Of a stretch of 64,000 nucleotides of DNA, positions 16,639 to 24,173 are shown in pieces. Below the pieces are notes generated by a model. The model made no database searches. It was not told where the DNA came from and saw only the letters and a program-made list of their open reading frames with translations. Position numbers and translations under genes: made by a program. Each line of letters starts with the position of its first letter. The first letter of the stretch is position 1. Origin of the DNA: Bacteroidota bacterium (lineage in GTDB: Bacteria > Bacteroidota > Bacteroidia > Bacteroidales > JABHKC01); the NCBI GenBank assembly GCA_018692315.1, contig JABHKC010000158.1, forward strand, positions 21,810 to 85,809. Direction: 5' to 3'.

Positions 16639-17397
16639 ATGAAAAACACAACCTTATCTTTTTTATTTGCAGCTATTTTAGTTTTTGCGATTTCTAATAT
16701 TTATGCCCAATGTACACCTGATGCCAGTTGTGTTGATACAGAACTTCCTGGAGAAATTTGCCCGGACACTTTATCAGAAGGTGTAAAATCGGAGTTTTAT
16801 AGCGAGGTAATTACAATTATTCCACCTTATGAAGCAGATTTGGGAGACAGCATAATTGTTCCTATTTCAAAAATTGTTTTGACAGCTATAGAAAATATTC
16901 CGCCCGGATTAAGTTTTGCTTCAAATGAACCATCGCAAGAATTTATTGTTGGCGACACAAATTGTGTTTTAGTGAGCGGAACTCCTACCGACACAGGAAC
17001 TTACTATTTAAAAATAATTACAGATGTTTATATAGGGACTATTCTATTTCCAATTTTTGCTCAGGAATATGTCGATTCTACTTCAGTTTTCATTAAAATA
17101 AATTCCGAGGAATTGGGCATTTCTGAAAACCAAAGTTTAGATTTTTATATTCTTGAAAATGAGCCTAATCCGTTTTCATATGAAACTTCAATTGGTTTTT
17201 ATTCTGTAAAATCAGCAAAATCTGAATTGCAAATTTTCAATCAATTTGGGCAATTAATTTATTCTGAAAATAAATATTTTCTTGCCGGAGAAAATTATTT
17301 TGATTTTACTGGCAGAAATCTAAAAAGTGGAATTTACTTTTATTCTGTTTTTGATGGGATAAATTATGTTGGGGGTAAGATTGTGAAGGCTGATTAA
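16639..17397 (+). CDS. T9SS-secreted protein, short paralogue of the upstream gene
   Basis: A 252-residue protein with a signal peptide (ending 'NIYAQ'), a domain related to the N terminus of the preceding protein ('CTPDASCVDTELPGEICPDTL', 'IENIPPGLSF', 'CVLVSGTPTDTGTYYL') and a type A T9SS sorting domain ('NEPNPFSYETSIGFY' to 'VGGKIVKAD'). The middle domain has the 'PPGL...SGTPT..GTY' signature of cadherin/Ig-like putative binding modules. It is the second gene of a two-gene operon. Compared with its neighbour it has lost the PKD and C2-like parts, or never had them. Export by T9SS is well supported; function is unknown. Confidence 0.8.
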   Translation: MKNTTLSFLFAAILVFAISNIYAQCTPDASCVDTELPGEICPDTLSEGVKSEFYSEVITIIPPYEADLGDSIIVPISKIVLTAIENIPPGLSFASNEPSQEFIVGDTNCVLVSGTPTDTGTYYLKIITDVYIGTILFPIFAQEYVDSTSVFIKINSEELGISENQSLDFYILENEPNPFSYETSIGFYSVKSAKSELQIFNQFGQLIYSENKYFLAGENYFDFTGRNLKSGIYFYSVFDGINYVGGKIVKAD

Positions 17398-17509
17398 CTA
17401 ATGATTATTATTTTAAACCGAATGTTTCTTTACTGAAAAACTGTTCATAGAGGCTTACGTTTTTTTATAACATCATTAATAATTTTTTCAAAGAAAGTTA
17501 TTTTTGTTA

Positions 17510-17988
17510 CTAAATTCTATTTTTAAAATTTCTCAAAATCCGCTCCCTATCCTCATTTTTCTTATTTGATTTGTGGAATATTTCAATCAAAATTATTTTT
17601 TGTTCTTCCTCATATAAAGCATAAACAATTCTAAATCCTGAATTACGTCCCTTGCCCTTAAAACTTCTACTAGCTATTTTTTTAATATTAATGATACAAG
17701 TTTGTATTCCTAATCCATCTATTCTAAAACTAAAAGGAGGATTCTCATTTGGCCTAATATTTAAAACTTTCTTAAGGGGACTTCTAAAAATAGTAAATTT
17801 CAAGGCGTAAGAAATTTAAAAACCGGAGTTTACTATTGTAAATGAGGATTTTAAAATTGCGAAACAACGAAGAAATTTGCATTTTTAGAGGGTTCCTTAA
17901 CAATTTCAACATCCTCAGCAATTGTTCTGTACTTTCTCGAAAGCTTTTTGATGTCTTTCCTAAATTCAACAAGTTCGTCTATTGTCAT
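17510..17988 (-). pseudogene. RelE-like toxin of a Panacea TA operon, split by a 120-bp element
   Basis: The gene starts at ATG 17988, overlapping the antitoxin stop by 4 bp (ATGA). It reads 'MTIDELVEFRKDIKKLSRKY...VEIVK' for 31 codons before running into inserted DNA and a stop at 17851-17853. The rest of the protein resumes in another frame after the insertion ('KVLNIRPNENPPFSFRI...' to 'RILRNFKNRI', within 17510-17770). Removing the 120 bp at 17776-17895 plus one 5-bp duplication joins the two parts in frame as a 117-residue protein. Its C-terminal half ('KGKGRNSGFRIVYAL', 'IEIFHKSNKKNEDRERI') is typical of RelE/ParE-like toxins. As it stands, the N-terminal fragment is 45 residues; the downstream fragment can start at ATG 17803 but lacks the N-terminal helices. 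The toxin is therefore probably inactive. Confidence 0.85.
17776..17895. mobile_element. MITE-like palindromic insertion (120 bp) inside the toxin gene
   Basis: The element is flanked by CTTAA on both sides (17771-17775 and 17896-17900), a probable 5-bp target duplication (or TTAA, 4 bp). Its ends are inverted repeats: the first 16 bases and the reverse complement of the last 16 share 12 positions, including outer GG and inner CTAAAAAT. The symmetry extends inward: AAATTTC recurs on both arms, and GTTTAC-tatt-GTAAAT lies exactly at the midpoint (17835.5). The whole element could thus fold into one hairpin. It encodes nothing. It is presumably mobilised by a transposase elsewhere in the genome. 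Confidence 0.8.
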
Positions 17989-18782
17989 AAAGCACCTTCG
18001 TTTTCATCGTAATTCCTGACTGAATAAGGTGATTCTCTATAAAAAGCTAATTCATAATCAATTGCTTCGCCTTCTTTCGAAGCCAACCAAGGAATATCTT
18101 TATGCGAATATTCACTTATTGCCGAAGCAGACCAATCGGAGAATTGGGCTATTACCTTGTCTATAACATCTTTCTCGCTGGCACTGAAACTCTTCAAATT
18201 TGGTTTAGTAAGCGGCAGATATCTTTTTTGTGGATATCCATGATAATCTACATTAATTCTTTGTAATTGCTTGTTGGCAATCATTTGATTAATAATAATA
18301 TCAAGTTTCTGCGGTACAGGCCCGTATGGCAATTTCCTATATTCAGCTCCGGTCAAATGTTCTTCGTAAATCTCATAATAATTAAAATCGGAGAAATAAA
18401 ATAATTTGTAAAGTAGAGTTTCGCCAACATTTGGTTTGCCAGCACATTTTTCAAGAATATATAATAGAATATTTTTGAATTTGTTTACTCTCAGTTCAGG
18501 TATAGAAATCCTAATTTTTGGCTCCTCACTGGTTTCTTTTTCGTCAGCAATAATTTCAGACAAACTGAAATCTGAAGATAATAGTTTATCAATTGATATT
18601 AAGAAAACATCTGCTATTTTTTTTAGTTCAATCGCTGAAAGATTTCTTTTTCCTAACTCAATGTGTGTAAGTGAAGGGCGAGAAATTTTTAATAATTTTG
18701 CTAAATCATTCTGTGAATATCCTCTATTTTTTCGTAAATCGAAAATTCTTTGTCCAATTTCTTTTTGTGTTATTGTCTTCAT
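17985..18782 (-). CDS. Panacea (DUF4065) antitoxin with N-terminal XRE-type HTH
   Basis: A 265-residue protein. Residues 1-70 form an XRE/Cro-type helix-turn-helix ('IGQRIFDLRKNRGYSQNDLA', 'ISRPSLTHIELGKRNLS'). Residues about 105-260 are the Panacea/DUF4065 domain ('LLYKLFYFSDFNYYE', 'LTGAEYRKLPYGPVP', 'SEKDVIDKVIAQFSDWSASAIS'). Panacea proteins are antitoxins that neutralise many unrelated toxins; members carrying an HTH usually repress their own operon. The next gene overlaps by 4 bp and is a RelE-like toxin split by an insertion. The antitoxin itself is intact. Two direct repeats lie over its promoter. Family assignment is secure from domain content and context. Confidence 0.88.
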   Translation of the reverse strand: MKTITQKEIGQRIFDLRKNRGYSQNDLAKLLKISRPSLTHIELGKRNLSAIELKKIADVFLISIDKLLSSDFSLSEIIADEKETSEEPKIRISIPELRVNKFKNILLYILEKCAGKPNVGETLLYKLFYFSDFNYYEIYEEHLTGAEYRKLPYGPVPQKLDIIINQMIANKQLQRINVDYHGYPQKRYLPLTKPNLKSFSASEKDVIDKVIAQFSDWSASAISEYSHKDIPWLASKEGEAIDYELAFYRESPYSVRNYDENEGAL

Positions 18783-18796
18783 ATTTTTTTAGTTAG

Positions 18797-18832
18797 AATA
18801 CAAAAATACGAAATGTTTAAATACAAAACAAA
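18797..18832 (-). promoter_or_regulatory. Promoter and possible autoregulatory repeats of the Panacea TA operon
   Basis: On the minus strand, TATTTTTG (18808 to 18801) matches the -7 motif and TTTG (18832 to 18829) lies 20 bp upstream as the -33. Two direct AATACAAAA repeats (plus strand 18797-18805 and 18820-18828, period 23 bp) overlap both elements and are candidate sites for the HTH of the antitoxin. Repression is inferred. Confidence 0.45.
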
Positions 18833-18893
18833 TTGTTGTTTTAATTACTTACATTTTTCTTTCGTAATAATTTCACATCATTGGATAAAACAA

Positions 18894-18927
18894 CAATGCC
18901 AAAGCTTAGAAAAAAACTTTGGCATTG
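18894..18927 (-). terminator. Hairpin terminator after the FadL-like gene
   Basis: A perfect 11-bp stem (CAATGCCAAAG at 18894-18904, CTTTGGCATTG at 18917-18927) with a 12-base loop lies 47 bp past the FadL stop codon. On the minus strand it is followed by TTGTTTTATC, a modest U tract. It separates the porin gene from the TA operon. Confidence 0.65.
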
Positions 18928-18973
18928 TAGAAAATACTTCCAGAAAAAGGAATGATATTTTTAAAAATTATAA

Positions 18974-20530
18974 TTAAAATAGTTTATAATCAATTCCAAT
19001 AGAAAAAATCATATTGTCTTTATAATAGGTTTCTTTAACGCCAGTTAGACCGGTTGTAGGATAATCTATTAATTTTTCACCATCTTCATAAACTGTTTTC
19101 AACACTCCAAGATTTACAGTTAATGCCGGTGTTACTTTATATGCTCCACCAAATCCAACAGTATTTGTGCTTAAAGAATAGCTCATATCCGTATTATAGT
19201 CAGCAGTGGCACCAGTTTGTGCACGTAAGTAACCGATACTTAAAAGAAACTTGTCAGTAATGTCATACTCTAAGCCCATCCCCATTTCAATGAAGTTTTT
19301 ATCAATTGTTTTGTCTTCGCCCCAATCAACATCTTTATCGAAATATAGGTGGTAGCCAACCGTTGCTTTTAATTTTTTCGATGCCTGATAACTTGCTCCG
19401 ATAGAAAACATAGCTGGCATGTCTGAATCAGTTTTTGCACCGTCTGGAAATAATCCGCTGCCATCAACTTTGGTTGCATTTTCAAGCTCAAGTTTGGTTT
19501 TCAATTCGTATTTCAGACCAATATTTAACTTATTTTCTAAGAGTGTAAAATGTGCCCCAAAAATTGGAGTAATTCCTGTGCCTGTTTGCTCGGCATCAAC
19601 TTCAACATCAGCAGTCTGGGCTGCATATCCGTTAAGTTGGTCGGCAGCACCTTGGTATGCGCCCTGAGCTTGTTCTAGCGTCATGCCAGTCGGATCAATT
19701 CCCATAGCAATTAATCCACCTTCCAATAGTCCTCGTGTTGCTGCATCAATTATTAGTCCTGCTTCAGCTTCATCAAATGTTAAGCCACCAACTCCACCAT
19801 CAATAAATGGTTGCATTGACGCTGCACCTCCTGCCGGAGCTTGTGCCATGTCTGTAAAAAAGGTAGTTGCAGGAGTCATGGTAGTCCCAGTCAATTCTCC
19901 AAAAATTGGATTAACCATAATATTCTTAATATGACCTCCATAAGTGTTTTTTGCCATTACATATCTACCACCGGCATATAAAGAAATCATATCGTTTAGT
20001 GCATATGAAAGTCCGGCTTGAAGTCCCCAAAAAACAGAAGTACCTTCAAAATAGATATCAGCACTATATTTATCTACTCCGAATCCATTTGCCGCCATCA
20101 TTGGTACAAGGTCTGAAACCGGGGTTTCAAAAGAAGGCAATCCGTTTTGGAATTCGGCACCACCACCACCACCAACAGGATTGAAGCCGAGCGATAGGGC
20201 TAAATTTCCTTTTTTATATGCAAAATATGCTCCCGGAAAAACCGGTGCACTGATACTTCCTTCAAATAATTCATTGTTCAAAAACATATATGCATTTGTT
20301 ATCTCTTTATTTTGCCAAATAGATTGATTGTTTAGCGAGAAATAAAATCCATCTTCCAACTTTGTTAAGCCGGCCGGATTATAATAAACTGCATCAATAC
20401 CGAGCGATGCATCACGAATTAGCATCCTAACATACGATGCACTTTGGTTTGTATTTGTAAGGATACCTCCTGCAAAAACATTAGCTGCAAAAAATACAGA
20501 AATTAAAATAATTGTGTAAAATCTCTTCAT
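18974..20530 (-). CDS. OmpP1/FadL/TodX family outer-membrane transporter
   Basis: A 518-residue outer-membrane beta-barrel. A signal peptide (residues 1-20, 'NVFAGG') is followed by the FadL-family N-terminal hatch region 'TNTNQSASYVRML...DAVYYNPAGLTKLEDG' and a C terminus ending in 'FSIGIDYKLF' with the aromatic last residue of barrel proteins. FadL proteins carry long-chain fatty acids or other hydrophobic compounds across the outer membrane. A glycine/alanine-rich extracellular loop (about residues 215-300, 'GGAASMQPFIDGGVGG') is longer than in E. coli FadL. The gene is alone and ends at a hairpin terminator. Ligand is not predictable. Confidence 0.9.
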   Translation of the reverse strand: MKRFYTIILISVFFAANVFAGGILTNTNQSASYVRMLIRDASLGIDAVYYNPAGLTKLEDGFYFSLNNQSIWQNKEITNAYMFLNNELFEGSISAPVFPGAYFAYKKGNLALSLGFNPVGGGGGAEFQNGLPSFETPVSDLVPMMAANGFGVDKYSADIYFEGTSVFWGLQAGLSYALNDMISLYAGGRYVMAKNTYGGHIKNIMVNPIFGELTGTTMTPATTFFTDMAQAPAGGAASMQPFIDGGVGGLTFDEAEAGLIIDAATRGLLEGGLIAMGIDPTGMTLEQAQGAYQGAADQLNGYAAQTADVEVDAEQTGTGITPIFGAHFTLLENKLNIGLKYELKTKLELENATKVDGSGLFPDGAKTDSDMPAMFSIGASYQASKKLKATVGYHLYFDKDVDWGEDKTIDKNFIEMGMGLEYDITDKFLLSIGYLRAQTGATADYNTDMSYSLSTNTVGFGGAYKVTPALTVNLGVLKTVYEDGEKLIDYPTTGLTGVKETYYKDNMIFSIGIDYKLF

Positions 20531-20624
20531 AGTTTCATTTGTTAGTTAAAAAATCGCAATATATAATAAATTTATTCATATCAAGTGATTATTTTTGTTG
20601 CCAAATCTCTGTGATTTTTTGAAA

Positions 20625-22433
20625 TTATGTACGGTATTTTTCCGACTGGATATTGTACAAGTCAGCATATTTTCCTTTAAGGTGCATTAATTCTTCGTGA
20701 GTCCCCGATTCAATTAAATTTTCCTTGTCAAGCACATAAATTTTGTCAGCCATTTTAACAGATGACAGTCGGTGACTTATAATAATTGCAGTTTTATTCT
20801 TTGTAGCATTTTCAAAATTTTGGAGAATTTCGTATTCCGATCTCGGATCTATTGAACTTGTGGGTTCATCGAGAACAATAATTTGAGAATTTTTGTAAAA
20901 AGCCCTTGCTAGTGCAACTTTCTGATATTCTCCAATGCTGAGTTCCTCTCCATTTTCAAACAATTTTCCAAGGACACTTTCATACTTCTTTGGTAAATTT
21001 TCTAATTTCAAATCAATATTTGCAGTTTTTGCTGCTTTTCTAATCTTATTATCGTCATGGTTTTCAGCAATATTTCCAAAAGCAATATTTTCTTTTGCCG
21101 ATAAATGATAGTGAGCATAATCCTGAAAAATGACACTTATATTTTCTCTGATTTCTTCAGTATTCATTTCTTCAATATTTACTTCATCAAACAAAATTTC
21201 ACCCTTAGTGGGTTTATAAAATTTACACAAAAGCTTTATGAGTGTAGTTTTTCCGACACCATTTTCGCCAACAATAGCAATTGTTTCATTTACTTTTATT
21301 TGAATATTGATATTTTTTAAAACAAATTTATTCCCGTTTGGATATTTGAAATCTAAATTCCTAATACTAATTCCTTTACAAATTTTTGATGGAAAAGGAG
21401 TTGAATGTTTTGGTGAAACAATTTGCTGTGGCAGATTCAAAAACTCAAATAAGTTATTTAGAAAAAGATTATCTTCAAAAAGTCCTGCGATTCCTGAAAA
21501 AAGACTACGTAGAAAATCGAATCCTTTTTGAAATGCCAAGAAATACATTACCAAATCACCAAGGGTAATTTCGCCCCTGATGGCTTTATAACTTATGTAA
21601 GCATATGATCCGAAAACTGTTAGAGCTGTTGTAGTTTCCGAGACAAGGCTAATTAGAGTTTGCTTTTTAACAATTTTGAATTTTTCTTCCCGAAGAAGTT
21701 TTTTTAGATTTTTAAAACGTTCGATGAATATTCCGGACAATCCAAAAAGTCGAACTTCCTTGGCAAATCGTAATGACGTTAATAAGCCATTGTAATAGTC
21801 TGTTTTTCTTTCTGTAGGAGTTTCGGATCTTTTCCAATCGTAAATTTCTTTGGCAAATTTCAATCGAATCAAAATTCCCGGAAGGGTTGCTACAAGTAAA
21901 AGAATTGAAACCACCCAATGAAGCGTCATTATTAGACCAAAAATTAGCATTAGCGAAATAATGTTTTGCAAAATGTAAACAAGATTGTTTACTATTGAGT
22001 TTGGTCGGAAAGGAGCTTCAATTCTGGCTCTATGAAGAATATCGTAATAATTTGAGTTTTCAAAATATTGTAAATCTAATTGTGAAGTTTTTTTGTGGAT
22101 AATACTATACATATAATCGCTCACAATTTGCGATTGATGTTCTCTTATTAAAGCACTTACAGATTTCAGTGCAGAGTTAATGAAGAAAATTATTCCTGCA
22201 AAAATTACGAAATACAAAACATTATAAAATGCTGATTCTTTATCGTTAGCAAGGGCTCCTTCTGTAACTGAATCAACAATCAATTTCATTAAAAAAATAA
22301 TTGCTAATGGTAAAATACCTTGAACGATAGTAATGAAAGAATTTATGATAGTCCAAAAAGGAGCAGCTTTCCAGGCGAATTGTAATGCTCTTTTCAAATA
22401 TAAATATTTTTTTATTTCAGTTCTTGGCTTCAA
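20625..22433 (-). CDS. ABC transporter, fused permease and ATPase (exporter type)
   Basis: A 602-residue half-transporter. About six transmembrane helices occupy residues 25-320. The nucleotide-binding domain has Walker A 'GENGVGKT' (389-396), signature 'LSIGEYQKVALARAF' and Walker B 'IIVLDEPTSSID', with the switch 'ISHRLSSVKMADKI'. There is no N-terminal C39 peptidase, so any leader cleavage must be done by another protein. Its start overlaps by 4 bp the stop of a signal-peptidase-like gene, which overlaps an HprK-like gene, preceded by a PqqD gene. That four-gene order resembles lasso-peptide and other RiPP export cassettes. The exported molecule is unknown. Confidence 0.9.
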   Translation of the reverse strand: MKPRTEIKKYLYLKRALQFAWKAAPFWTIINSFITIVQGILPLAIIFLMKLIVDSVTEGALANDKESAFYNVLYFVIFAGIIFFINSALKSVSALIREHQSQIVSDYMYSIIHKKTSQLDLQYFENSNYYDILHRARIEAPFRPNSIVNNLVYILQNIISLMLIFGLIMTLHWVVSILLLVATLPGILIRLKFAKEIYDWKRSETPTERKTDYYNGLLTSLRFAKEVRLFGLSGIFIERFKNLKKLLREEKFKIVKKQTLISLVSETTTALTVFGSYAYISYKAIRGEITLGDLVMYFLAFQKGFDFLRSLFSGIAGLFEDNLFLNNLFEFLNLPQQIVSPKHSTPFPSKICKGISIRNLDFKYPNGNKFVLKNINIQIKVNETIAIVGENGVGKTTLIKLLCKFYKPTKGEILFDEVNIEEMNTEEIRENISVIFQDYAHYHLSAKENIAFGNIAENHDDNKIRKAAKTANIDLKLENLPKKYESVLGKLFENGEELSIGEYQKVALARAFYKNSQIIVLDEPTSSIDPRSEYEILQNFENATKNKTAIIISHRLSSVKMADKIYVLDKENLIESGTHEELMHLKGKYADLYNIQSEKYRT

Positions 22434-22912
22434 GATTTGACTCTAATTTGACTTTGCATTTTCCAATATATTCTAACAAAAATGTATATAATGACTAAGA
22501 CTATTGAAGTTTTTGAAATTATATAATTTAGTTTTATAAAGTATTCAGTTTCAATATCTACGGTCTTGTTTTTTCTGTCGAAAGATACAATTTTTCCAAT
22601 GTAATTTTCCTCTGAGATAGGACAATCTTTTTTTAACAATGAATCTCCTTTTGTAATTAGTGATAGTTTTTTATTTCGATAAATAATTTTAAGCAATCTA
22701 TGAGCAATTAATTTTTCTGATGTTTTAAAAACTATTACGTCTCCAATTTTCAAATTTGAAATGCATATTTTCTTAACTAAACCAATATCTCCATTTCTTA
22801 AAAAGGGATACATACTTCTTCCGCCTAATCGAATTTTTAGTTCTTTACCTTGATCTAAAAAATCAACTGTAGCATTTTGAAGATTTTGCAAATCAATGTT
22901 ATTTTTATTCAA
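22430..22912 (-). CDS. S24/S26 family signal peptidase, Ser/His (SipW-like) type
   Basis: A 160-residue protein with the signal peptidase I fold. Ser33 lies in 'GGRSMYPFLRNGD' (box B). His71 lies in 'DVIVFKTSEKLIAHRLLKI', in the place where bacterial type I enzymes carry Lys and where SipW/Sec11-type enzymes carry His. 'LITKGDSLLKKDCP' matches box E. One transmembrane helix is near residues 130-150, at the C-terminal side. It overlaps the HprK-like gene by 8 bp and the ABC transporter by 4 bp. It is likely to process a specific exported peptide or protein of this cluster rather than act as the housekeeping Lep. Catalytic type is inferred from motif alignment. Confidence 0.8.
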   Translation of the reverse strand: MNKNNIDLQNLQNATVDFLDQGKELKIRLGGRSMYPFLRNGDIGLVKKICISNLKIGDVIVFKTSEKLIAHRLLKIIYRNKKLSLITKGDSLLKKDCPISEENYIGKIVSFDRKNKTVDIETEYFIKLNYIISKTSIVLVIIYIFVRIYWKMQSQIRVKS

Positions 22913-23816
22913 AATGGTTTTCTTTTAAATATTGAATAACAGAGCTATCGGGCAAAAAACCAAGCTCGTGAATTGGAATTTTGTTTGTGATATCTGAAAT
23001 AACATTCAGCATTTTATTAATTATTTTTTCATCGTAATTGTGCTGGATACAAAATGCCATGAATCGGGTAATTGCCTCAACACCCATTAGTTTTTTCGAA
23101 ACATTTTGTTTGTTGTGATAAATAAGAAAAATATTGTTAAGAACAACTTTTTTTGAATAGTCGTTTTCGTAAACCGGTGTGTTGAAAATGCAATATTTAT
23201 TTTCTATTTTTCTGATTATTAGCCTATCATCGTGAATTATTTTAGCAGAATTATTTTCACAAATCTTTGCAATAGTACTTTTCCCTGCTCCCGAAAAACC
23301 ACTAAATAACATTCCGTTTTCACCAAATTTTATTCCAGAGGCATGAATCATTATTGCATCATTTTTCAATGTCAAATAATACAAAATGAGTGGCAGCATA
23401 GGATATTCAAATGGATTTATTTTTGAAATTTGTTGGTCGGAATATATATTCCAATTTTCAGATTTTAGGTCGAAACAAAGAGCCAAATTTGGAGAGTCTA
23501 AAGAACTTAAACTGGAGCTTAGGACAATATATTTATTTTTGAATTTACGAATGCTCCATAAATGTGATGATATTTCTTTCTTATTCCCTGAAATTTCTTC
23601 AATATATGGAGCTTTGAAAACTTCTTTGCTTTCTATAAATTCAGAGGGAATTTTTGCATGAACTTTTAGTGTAAGATCGTAGCTATTGCTTGTTTCAATA
23701 AGGAAATTATTGAGAATCGATTCTGTAAATAGTTTTATATTCTTACCTATGGCATGAACTAAAATATTGAAATTAGCTATTCGAATTGCAAATTTTGCAT
23801 GTGTATTTTTTGCCAT
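22905..23816 (-). CDS. HPr-kinase-like P-loop protein
   Basis: A 303-residue protein with an N-terminal domain of unclear fold and a C-terminal HprK-type ATPase. Walker A is 'GFSGAGKST' (173-181), followed by 'IIHDDRLIIRK', as in HPr kinase C-terminal domains and in the HprK-like enzymes of phosphorylated lasso peptide clusters. 'MIHASGIKFGENGMLF' just before the P-loop matches the strand arrangement of that family. No PTS genes are nearby, so regulation of HPr is unlikely. Context (PqqD, signal peptidase, ABC exporter) suggests it phosphorylates or otherwise handles a peptide substrate. The reaction is unproven. Confidence 0.8.
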   Translation of the reverse strand: MAKNTHAKFAIRIANFNILVHAIGKNIKLFTESILNNFLIETSNSYDLTLKVHAKIPSEFIESKEVFKAPYIEEISGNKKEISSHLWSIRKFKNKYIVLSSSLSSLDSPNLALCFDLKSENWNIYSDQQISKINPFEYPMLPLILYYLTLKNDAIMIHASGIKFGENGMLFSGFSGAGKSTIAKICENNSAKIIHDDRLIIRKIENKYCIFNTPVYENDYSKKVVLNNIFLIYHNKQNVSKKLMGVEAITRFMAFCIQHNYDEKIINKMLNVISDITNKIPIHELGFLPDSSVIQYLKENHFE

Positions 23817-23845
23817 AATTAGTCGATTGAATTTATCGCTGAAAT

Positions 23846-24130
23846 TTATACCACATCAAGCATTTTTTCGAGTTTTTTTACAAAATTTTCAAGGTCCAAT
23901 TTTGCCGTAGCGGTATCAATCTCATATTCCTGGCAAAGCAAATTCAGTATTTCTTGAAGGCAATTTTTTCCATCAATGTTTTCCCAGATAAATGCCGCTA
24001 CTTCTTTAAGTGTGAAAACATTTGTCATGTCGCCAACATTCCGATTTATTGGAACTAATATATATTCGTTTCCTTCTTTTCTTGATATTATTTTGTTGCT
24101 ATGTTTGTAAATAATATTTAATGAATCCAT
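23846..24130 (-). CDS. PqqD family protein (RiPP recognition element)
   Basis: A 94-residue winged-helix protein typical of PqqD: 'YILVPINRNVGDMTNVFTL' forms the opening beta-strands, followed by 'VAAFIWENIDGKNCLQEI', 'LCQEYEIDTATAKLDLENF' and 'KKLEKMLDV'. PqqD domains bind leader peptides of ribosomally made, modified peptides and present them to partner enzymes. This gene starts a likely operon (PqqD, HprK-like, signal peptidase, ABC transporter), 29 bp before the HprK-like gene. Its start is 43 bp from the divergent nucleotidyltransferase gene. Some PqqD homologues in such Bacteroidota clusters have no known precursor. No precursor was found next to it. Confidence 0.88.
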   Translation of the reverse strand: MDSLNIIYKHSNKIISRKEGNEYILVPINRNVGDMTNVFTLKEVAAFIWENIDGKNCLQEILNLLCQEYEIDTATAKLDLENFVKKLEKMLDVV

Positions 24131-24142
24131 TCTAAATTATAT

Positions 24143-24160
24143 TAATTTTGTGCAAAATTA
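24143..24160. promoter_or_regulatory. Palindromic divergent promoter between PqqD and nucleotidyltransferase genes
   Basis: TAATTTTG at 24143-24150 (plus strand) and its exact reverse complement CAAAATTA at 24153-24160 are separated by 2 bp. Each half matches the Bacteroidota -7 motif TAnnTTTG for transcription in its own direction, toward ATG 24174 (plus) and ATG 24130 (minus). Alternatively the 18-bp near-palindrome is an operator. No good TTTG was found at -33 on either strand. Confidence 0.5.
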
Positions 24161-24173
24161 GCACAATATCTAA

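Noticed and set aside
17784..17972. 62-residue minus-strand ORF over the toxin N terminus
   Set aside because: It lies in a different frame from the 'MTIDELVEFRKD' toxin start and covers the junction with the inserted element. It has low-complexity composition and no family resemblance; it is a shadow of the disrupted toxin.
19419..20184. Several plus-strand ORFs opposite the FadL-like gene
   Set aside because: Codon-complement shadows of a long, clearly real porin gene; compositions are Pro/Ser-biased with no signal or family match.
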